A stretch of 64,000 nt of DNA, taken from contig OX155950.1 in NCBI GenBank assembly GCA_944548615.1, positions 37,303,155 through 37,367,154 of the forward strand. Direction: 5' to 3'. The translations under genes were made by a program, and so were the position numbers. Positions 57,506-64,000 of the stretch are shown piece by piece; the stretch's first letter is position 1, and each line of letters starts with the position of its first letter. Source of the stretch: Micropterix aruncella. Taxonomy: Eukaryota; Arthropoda; Insecta; Lepidoptera; Micropterigidae. The notes under the pieces are model-generated. The model saw nothing but the letters and a program-made list of their open reading frames with translations, searched no databases and had not been told where the DNA came from.

Positions 57506-59439
57506 GTCAAGAAGTTATAGAAAAATACCTCAAGCAATGAAATCGTCAAAATAAATCGGAAATCTAATTAGATTGATACGCATGACCTGACCTAGGGTAA
57601 ATTATAACAGGCTCTTAGACTATGACGTCACGGGGTCGGATTCGGGCCGAGAGACCATTCTTGTTATTGAACCCCTTAAATTGGCTTTGACCGACTCATA
57701 TTCCCCTTAGAATAGATACTATAGGGCTGTTTTATCTAAATATGTATTGTCAGCTATTGCCGCGTTGTTTATGCTCTCTTGTAATGAAATTGAGCAGAAA
57801 GAAGCGAAGGAGGAGAAAGTTGTGTGCTGAGTAAGCAAATACTTCTCGGGCGGATGCGAAGTGTGGCTTCTATAGGAGAGGATAATGTAGCGAGAGGGCG
57901 TAACAAGTTTTACGTCGATTGTGGAAGTGCTTCGCGACGTAGCTCAAAATAAATGTGTTCTTATTTATCTTAAATCCGACTATCAAGTTTGCGCATCAGC
58001 ACGCTGTCACCGGATTTTAAAACAAAAAATACCACCGATTTGGTATAAAAACCAAGAAATGCTATGGAATGGCACCAAGCTACACGAGCACATTCGTGAG
58101 CTCGCTCCACTGTATAGCAGGCCGCGAGAAGTCCGGAAGCCGCACCTGCGTAGTCTGCTAGATTAGCAGACCGCCAGCGCGGGTATCGCAGCACAGCAGC
58201 CATCGCCATAGAAGACGCCATGTACGTCTACACAGTCTACGCTCTACACTCACAAGATATATACCATAGGGTGCACAGCTTTGCGACGCTTTACTCAGAA
58301 AGCCGGGTCAATGGGCCCGATTCAGACGGAGCCCCACTAAAGGGCTATTGCCCAGCGGAAGAAGTCACGGACGTTAAACTTTTAAGGATAATGGGACATA
58401 TGTGGCCCATAATATCAAAAATCATTTCATAAATTATTGAATACGAATAATTGATAAATTATATTTTATCCATACTAATAGGCCATCAGAAACATGTCAA
58501 AAGAAATGTAAATTATTGTTTAAAGATATAAAGACTTTTTTTTAAAGCATTGCAAATGACCAACGAACTCTGCTGATTTTAAATAAATAAATAAACTATT
58601 TATCGCAACTTTTCCAACTAGAATTTTATTTTTTAAGTACGTAATCGCTCTGAGTTCAACAATAAATTAACAAAATTTGGGAAAAAGTGGTCACCTGTAT
58701 CTCTTATGGACCACAGGGACACATATTTTCCATCAATTTAAACAACATCTATTAAAACAAATTTTCACGAAATTTGATATACATTTTATTTACATCGCTC
58801 TTAAACAGTTTTATGTATTGAAATTTTACGTACTCTACCGAAATGTTATGGTCCTCAAAGGTTTATGGTTATGTATACGTCCTCAAAGGGTTATGGTTAT
58901 ATATAAGTTATGGTCCGAATCCACAAGGCTCGTCGACTGAATCACGAATTGAATGGAATATCCAAAAATACCACAAATATACTACACTAAGCAATTTGTA
59001 TAATTTAATTTGAGACTCCTATTGTTTTTATTTAACTACATCGTTTATATTTTTATTAATATACTTGTTATTATTATTGCAGATTTTTAAGCGGAAAAGA
59101 ATTTAATATATATTTTTGGTCAACATTTAACTTAACGTACGGACATGTCAACTTCTAATCCAAGTTTTAAAAATTGACACGCCTTGTCGTTAACATTCAA
59201 AACAAGTAAATTCACACAACCCTAAAGAGAAAACGCTGACAGTCTGTGTTTCAGTTAGACCTTGCTTTGCTTTGATCAATCATATCTGATTGATATCCAT
59301 CCGTCTGTATACATGACATCAAGAAGACTCATTGTCCGATTTTAACAACTCTGACCAATGCAACATTTTTTGGACTACAAAATAACATCGCTGGGGGAAT
59401 GCCTCCCGGCGCTACTGGAACTATGTGAACTTTGACTAC
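57506..59439. other. Intergenic
   Basis: AGGGCTATTGCCCAGC at about 58342 resembles a word common in lepidopteran repeats. 57990-58200 is GC-richer with an 81-codon frame (from 57921) of no known domain. TATGGTCCTCAAAGGTTTATG and its variant repeat at 58848-58900. Otherwise AT-rich. Confidence 0.45.
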
Positions 59440-59935
59440 TTACTGAAGGAGTCGGGGGAGACTATGGGAATATTATGTTTCCTAAAAAGCGGGGGTGGAT
59501 GTTGACCTGTCGTCGACCACTCTTGAAACGACCAATTGGCTACCTGATCTTGAATTCAGAGCCGGGAAAAGATTGCCAATTGTCCGCGATAGATTCAACC
59601 TGAATCACCGCCGAATATACGACAGGTAAATGGCGGCGCAAGCGACCTCAAACCCGTACCTAGTCGGAAGGACGGAGGAATCCTGATGGTTAAATCCAGA
59701 CGGAGATATTCTGACAAAACCGGCATTCAGGGGGCGAGGTTTTCAGCTTGTTTACCTTCCCAGTTCCTCGCCGTAAGGCGTTGGACTCTGATGGGCATGT
59801 TTTCTTTGTTAGATGGTAGATTTGTACTCGTCCTCAAGTCTTCTACGTTCAACTCATGATAGACAGAACGATCATTATCGTTGAAACTTCCTCCAGCTAT
59901 CCTAAGTGGTATAAGAACCCTTCCTAATTGCTTGG
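59440..59935. mobile_element. Foldback-like element D, right arm (D4)
   Basis: GGATGTTGACCTGTCGTC, TCCGCGATAGATTCAA, GGACGGAGGAATCCTGATGG and CGTAAGGCGTTGGACTCT match 37040-37370 in order. The terminal TIR is missing. Confidence 0.65.
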
Positions 59936-59943
59936 CGCCTATA

Positions 59944-60703
59944 CTGCCGTCGTAAATGAAAACACAGTAACTTGAATAAAGACGTTTTGAGAATAACGCA
60001 GTCAAAGTTCAGTTGTTAAATATTTGTTTTCATGAACAAAGTAATCAATATAGATTATTTCTTTTAATCGTTAATGTTAAACAATAGTTAGAACTTCAAT
60101 TCTGCATACAAATATATATCAAATTATAATTGTTTAATTAATTAAATTAGATATTGTGTTTTAAATTAGGAAAATAATTCGATAAATTTTATATTTTTAA
60201 GGTATAACACCGTAACTGAGTGGTTACTGTGTTATAGGTAATTTTTAACCATTACTGTGTTCTAGCCAAGTAAAAAAAAAATATATTTTTTAAATAAATA
60301 AAAAAGTGCAGGCACCTTAAACACAGTAATTGAGATATTGTGATTAATTCGTGTATTAATAAATTAACTTTTAACAAAATTTTACCTAAAACCACAGTAT
60401 CTAAAGAAGCCGTGTTGTAACCAAACAAAAATATTTCTTAAATGCTTATAAGTATTAAAAAAGATCACAGTAAATAATAGGTTACTGTATTTTAACTTAA
60501 AAAAATATACATACTGTGTTTTTTATTAAAAATATTATGATTTATTAAAGAATACTGTGTTTTTATCTAAGGTATCTCGGTAACTACCCATCGACAAACA
60601 AACCGAAAAATTTGCCTTATAGTACTCCAACTCGTGATTTTCAAGAACCAAACTTGTGTAAACAAAGTAAATGAAGTTACTGTGTTTTCATTTACGACGG
60701 CAG
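59944..60703. mobile_element. 760-bp non-autonomous element with subterminal ACTGTGTT repeats
   Basis: Perfect 30-bp inverted ends: CTGCCGTCGTAAATGAAAAC plus ACAGTAACTT at 59944, and the complement ending at 60703. Both are flanked by TATA (59940-59943 and 60704-60707), a 4-bp or TA target duplication. Inside, the TIR word (A)CACAGTAA or its complement TTACTGTGT recurs about ten times in both orientations (60207, 60222, 60249, 60319, 60391, 60465, 60481, 60511, 60551, 60676). Such arrays are usually transposase-binding sites. No coding capacity. Confidence 0.82.
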
Positions 60704-60707
60704 TATA

Positions 60708-61699
60708 ATACAACATTAACCTTGGCAATAGCGACGATAGCAGGAGTACTACCCGTCGCTTTGTGATTCTTCCAACACCAGGACAAAACCCGGCTTCATC
60801 GGAAAAGAAGTCCACTATTTCGAACCCTATGCGACCCCTATCTTTCCGAATCCTCTGCCCCTTCATTTTAAAGTCGGATACGGTCTCATCATTGATGATT
60901 TTGGGCGATGCATTCGGAATGCGGTGATCGTGGTACCTAGTTTTCAGTCTGATGCCAATTCAGTACACTAAAAGTGTATCCCACTACCGGAAATGTCCGG
61001 ATTTGTCCCGCTCAACATTGATATTATTTTTATTCGGTTACTGGTTCGCGTTCTCGAAGCGTCTACGACACACGTCGGTACAGCTCCCCATATCTACGCA
61101 AATTGATAGTAAAATACGATCGGTCGGAGGTGTGGCATTATAAGGGAAGAGGCGGAGGATGCAGATGTACGCTTTGAAATGGTGTACGCCTGCTTTCAAC
61201 TTATCTTGAGCGAAATTTATGTTTGCTCTCTGCCGCGGCGGGGTGCCGCGTCGCGACGTCATGCCGCGGGTCGCGCGGGGTGTTTTCGCGGCGTCGCGGC
61301 GTCGTCCCCCGAGATAATAAACTTTATAACCGTGACAAACAACCGTCGAACAAATAAGACGTAAATATGCCGTAACCGGTGCATGGAAATCTTCCGCTTC
61401 ACTTTATCACCTGCGCATTGCACATGTGCACAGAGAAAAATATTCCGTTGTGTCACCCAAGACTTTCCCGGCAAGTAACGAAGGACTGATTTCATCTGAA
61501 TATTAATTCCGTTAATAAAATCGATGAGCGCCCTCTCTTGGCCTGCGTACGAAACAAGTTGGATTCCATTCCAACCGTTTAGGGCGGTGCGGTTTGTGTC
61601 TCGACAAAGGCGTGGTCGGGCCACGCGCCAACCGATGGCGTTAATATTTGAATAAAATATATAGCAGAATTTAAATATTATTAGTGTAGCTTGTACATG
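60708..61699. other. Intergenic with a GC-rich island
   Basis: 61210-61312 is extremely CpG-rich (CCGCGGCGGGG, CGTCGCGACGTC, CGCGGCGTCGCGGCGTCG) compared with its surroundings. No ORF with a recognised domain. It might be a promoter or a piece of an rDNA-like or CpG-rich repeat. Confidence 0.4.
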
Positions 61700-61980
61700 A
61701 GATGAAGAAAAAGAGAGAATCGAACATACTGTCGCCATCTATCGAGCTGCCCTCGAAATACGTCGGTAAAACAGCCACATGCTCCGCATCACATCTGATA
61801 TTTCTACTTGTATGCCATTTCTACATTCATCGTTCTAGACCCCGGTATCAGCGGGTTAAAAACATAGCTCTGTATCTCTTTCTCGCGTGCGTGCAAAAGA
61901 GACGCGCACAGCCCTCGCTGCGCAATTTCCGACCCAAACTCTTTTTAATTTTCGATCTTTACTGATATTAAACGTAACGC
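61700..61980 (-). repeat. Repeat family F, copy 2
   Basis: Inverse of 44496-44780. Contains GAACATACTGTCGCCATCTATCGAG and ACCCCGGTATCAGCGGGTT. Confidence 0.8.
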
Positions 61981-62344
61981 TTTTTGTTAAGGCTAGATTT
62001 TAATACCTACCAAAGTCGTATCGGGTGCTTTAAATATGATCGATTCTTACGGACTTAGATCGAAAAAATTATCACAGCTCGGTACTCAATTTTACGCTCG
62101 TACGAAGAAATGCTCGACATGTTGTACTCGGGAGGGTACTGAACGCGAACTAAGGGGATAGGCGGGCGAGACAGCATACGTGCTCTTTTCAAGGACATCC
62201 GCTTTTGATGATAGCTCGTGTATTTTTAATAGCCCGTCAAAAATACTGACTTATATGGACTTTCAGCCTCACCACTATTCATATCAGCTTGGATAGGTAC
62301 TCCAGAATATCACAGAGAATGACAGAATTAATCGGGATATGGTT
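61981..62344. other. Intergenic
   Basis: Nothing recognised. Confidence 0.4.
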
Positions 62345-62760
62345 TGAGTAAGGGCTGGTAATAGAATCTTTTTATTGCAAAGGAGAGCACTGCGCAGCAT
62401 GTATCAGGTAACGACCAGGAACTCATAAAAAGAATATTTCAGTAGGCAAGGATAATGACAATGTATTCTGCGTTCATATACCAGTTTTTAATGTATGCTA
62501 GACAGCACCTCGCAGAAACTGCAATTAATGCGGACATTCACTTCCACCATACCCGCGGTAAATCCCTTTTATGCGTACCCCGAATACGACTGGCAAACGT
62601 ACAGAAAAGGTTCGTATACCTTAGCATTAAATTCTATAATCTACTCCCTACCACTGTCAAACAGCTGGAGGACGTAAAATATAAAAAAACATCATGAAAA
62701 TGCTGATAGGCCACCCTTTCTATGATCTGGCCGAATTTAAGGGGCCATGACTTTTCAAAT
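62345..62760 (+). pseudogene. Jockey-type LINE ORF2 C-terminal remnant
   Basis: GNRIFLLQRRALRSMYQVTT near 62357, then after stops YSAFIYQFLMYARQHLAE, HFHHTRGKSLLCVPRIRLAN and FVYLSIKFYNLLPTTVKQLE. Order and motifs match the frame at 56480-56800 at modest identity, so this is a different family. Two in-frame stops in the first part. Confidence 0.8.
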
Positions 62761-63120
62761 ATTGAGCCCATTTAAATGACTTAAACAAGTAGAGCCTTAT
62801 TGTCTGGTTATTTTATTTGGTCTTATATTTGTACTTTTAGTTTTTAAATGCGTGGCGTAGCTGTAATTTGATTATTTAACATTTTACTGACAATTTAAAT
62901 AATACGATGAAAAATATTGAGTATTTTGAATGACAGGCTTCTATTTTGATTATTAATATTTATATTTATAGTTTGACAATCTAGTAGTTAAATTCTTGAC
63001 TTCCTATGTATGCTCAGGAAGAGTGGTAACGAGATTTACTACCTATCTAACACAATTATTTTGACACGTCCAAGAGCGGTTTTTAGCCGTCAATTGGACG
63101 TGACACAAATGTAATATATG
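62761..63120 (+). repeat. LINE 3' UTR with stem-loop
   Basis: CACGTCCAA at 63065 pairs with TTGGACGTG at 63094, and CGG/CCG pair inside. The position after the ORF2 remnant suggests a 3' stem-loop used by the reverse transcriptase. The word resembles GACGCATCCAAG in the other LINE 3' UTRs. Confidence 0.5.
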
Positions 63121-63522
63121 ATTATCTATGATATAAGAGCAATATTGCTAAAAGTCTCAAGCGAAACATCTCTACTTTCTGGGACAACCGATTTAATCAA
63201 ACATTTTATTGTATTTACCTTTTTGTTCAAACATTCGGAAATTTCTTTCAGCGGCCCACTTCAGACTGAATTATTTTCAGCTCAAACGTAGCAGCGATTG
63301 TGTACGAGGAGTTCAAAGGATGAGATTTAATAAAAATAGTCCATTAAGATGTAATCTCGGAGATGCGGAGATTAAAAGCGGTAATAAAAGATGAAAAACG
63401 TGGAAGGTTTGATTAGTGGCGCGATATCTCTTTCTTAATTTTTATTGTTGGTCTTGGTATAATATTTTTCTTTTTATAATGGCGTTTAATTTGTGAATCT
63501 ACACGATATTAGTTGTTTTTAA
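63121..63522. other. Intergenic
   Basis: Nothing recognised. Confidence 0.4.
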
Positions 63523-63720
63523 CCGACTTCAAAAAAGGAGGAGGTTATCAATTCGGTTGCATCTTTTTTTTAAAATAATGTTTGTTACCTCAGAACTCTG
63601 ACATTTATGAACCGATTTGGAAAATTCTTTTTATTTGAAAGGATATACTTACAGATTGGTCCCATTTTTCATCAAAATCCTGTTCTGATAATGGGATCCA
63701 TGAGGAATTGCGGGAACAGC
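63523..63720 (+). repeat. Lepidopteran-type dispersed repeat
   Basis: AACCGACTTCAAAAAAGGAG then GAGGTTATCAATTCGG, CTCAGAACTCTGAC, GGTCCCATTTTTCATCAAAA and GGGATCCATGAGGAATT. I know this string of words from many moth and butterfly genomes, hence the taxonomic suggestion. Class not settled. Confidence 0.65.
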
Positions 63721-63787
63721 AACTGACGAATTCTAATATGCGATAACTAGGTTTAATTGATTATTCATGCTTTTATTGTATATTATA

Positions 63788-64000
<213 letters not shown>

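Overview
The window looks like insect nuclear DNA, most likely from a moth or butterfly. It is AT-rich, has no operons or ribosome binding sites, and is built mostly of dispersed repeats. Several repeats resemble ones I know from lepidopteran genomes, such as the one starting with AACCGACTTC near 63.5 kb. That taxonomic call rests on recognition, not on a search. I saw no convincing tRNA or CRISPR array.

Left end (1-6.9 kb): a Penelope-like retroelement with an apparently intact 976-residue ORF on the minus strand lies between two 172-bp direct repeats differing at two bases. Beside it is a long (AT)n tract split by a 1.97-kb DNA transposon with CAGTGGCGG ends, then a 93-bp-arm palindrome and another (AT)n tract.

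6.9-13.8 kb holds the only clearly intact host-type gene, a nine-finger C2H2 zinc-finger protein at 11034-12092 (+). It has a TATA/initiator promoter, a second older copy of its 5' region upstream, four decayed copies of its 3' end downstream, and a multi-finger pseudogene on the opposite strand at 9.8-10.4 kb. The 7-9.2 kb stretch carries possible DRE sites, CTCF-like sites and two strong hairpins.

13.8-36 kb is mostly intergenic with remnants: a MADF-domain exon fragment (15.6 kb), Jockey/CR1-type LINE remnants, a mariner transposon with two in-frame stops (23.3-24.6 kb), a 380-bp GC-rich segment present twice around it, and a 5S-rRNA-derived SINE (30.3 kb). Three short repeat families, called A, B and C here, recur near 22-25, 30-34 and 54-56 kb.

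36-60 kb holds a large foldback-like family (D) with TIRs around GGGCGAACCCG, in at least six full, nested or partial copies. It also contains LINE remnants and, at 45.0-46.3 kb (-), a THAP-domain P-element-like gene remnant whose intron joins two exons in frame. 60-64 kb holds a 760-bp element with 30-bp TIRs and many internal ACTGTGTT motifs, further LINE and SINE-like repeats, and a terminal (AT)n tract that runs off the window.

The genes do not form a pathway. The window is a transposon graveyard with one zinc-finger gene locus expanding and decaying inside it. The Penelope element is the only mobile element that still looks possibly functional.
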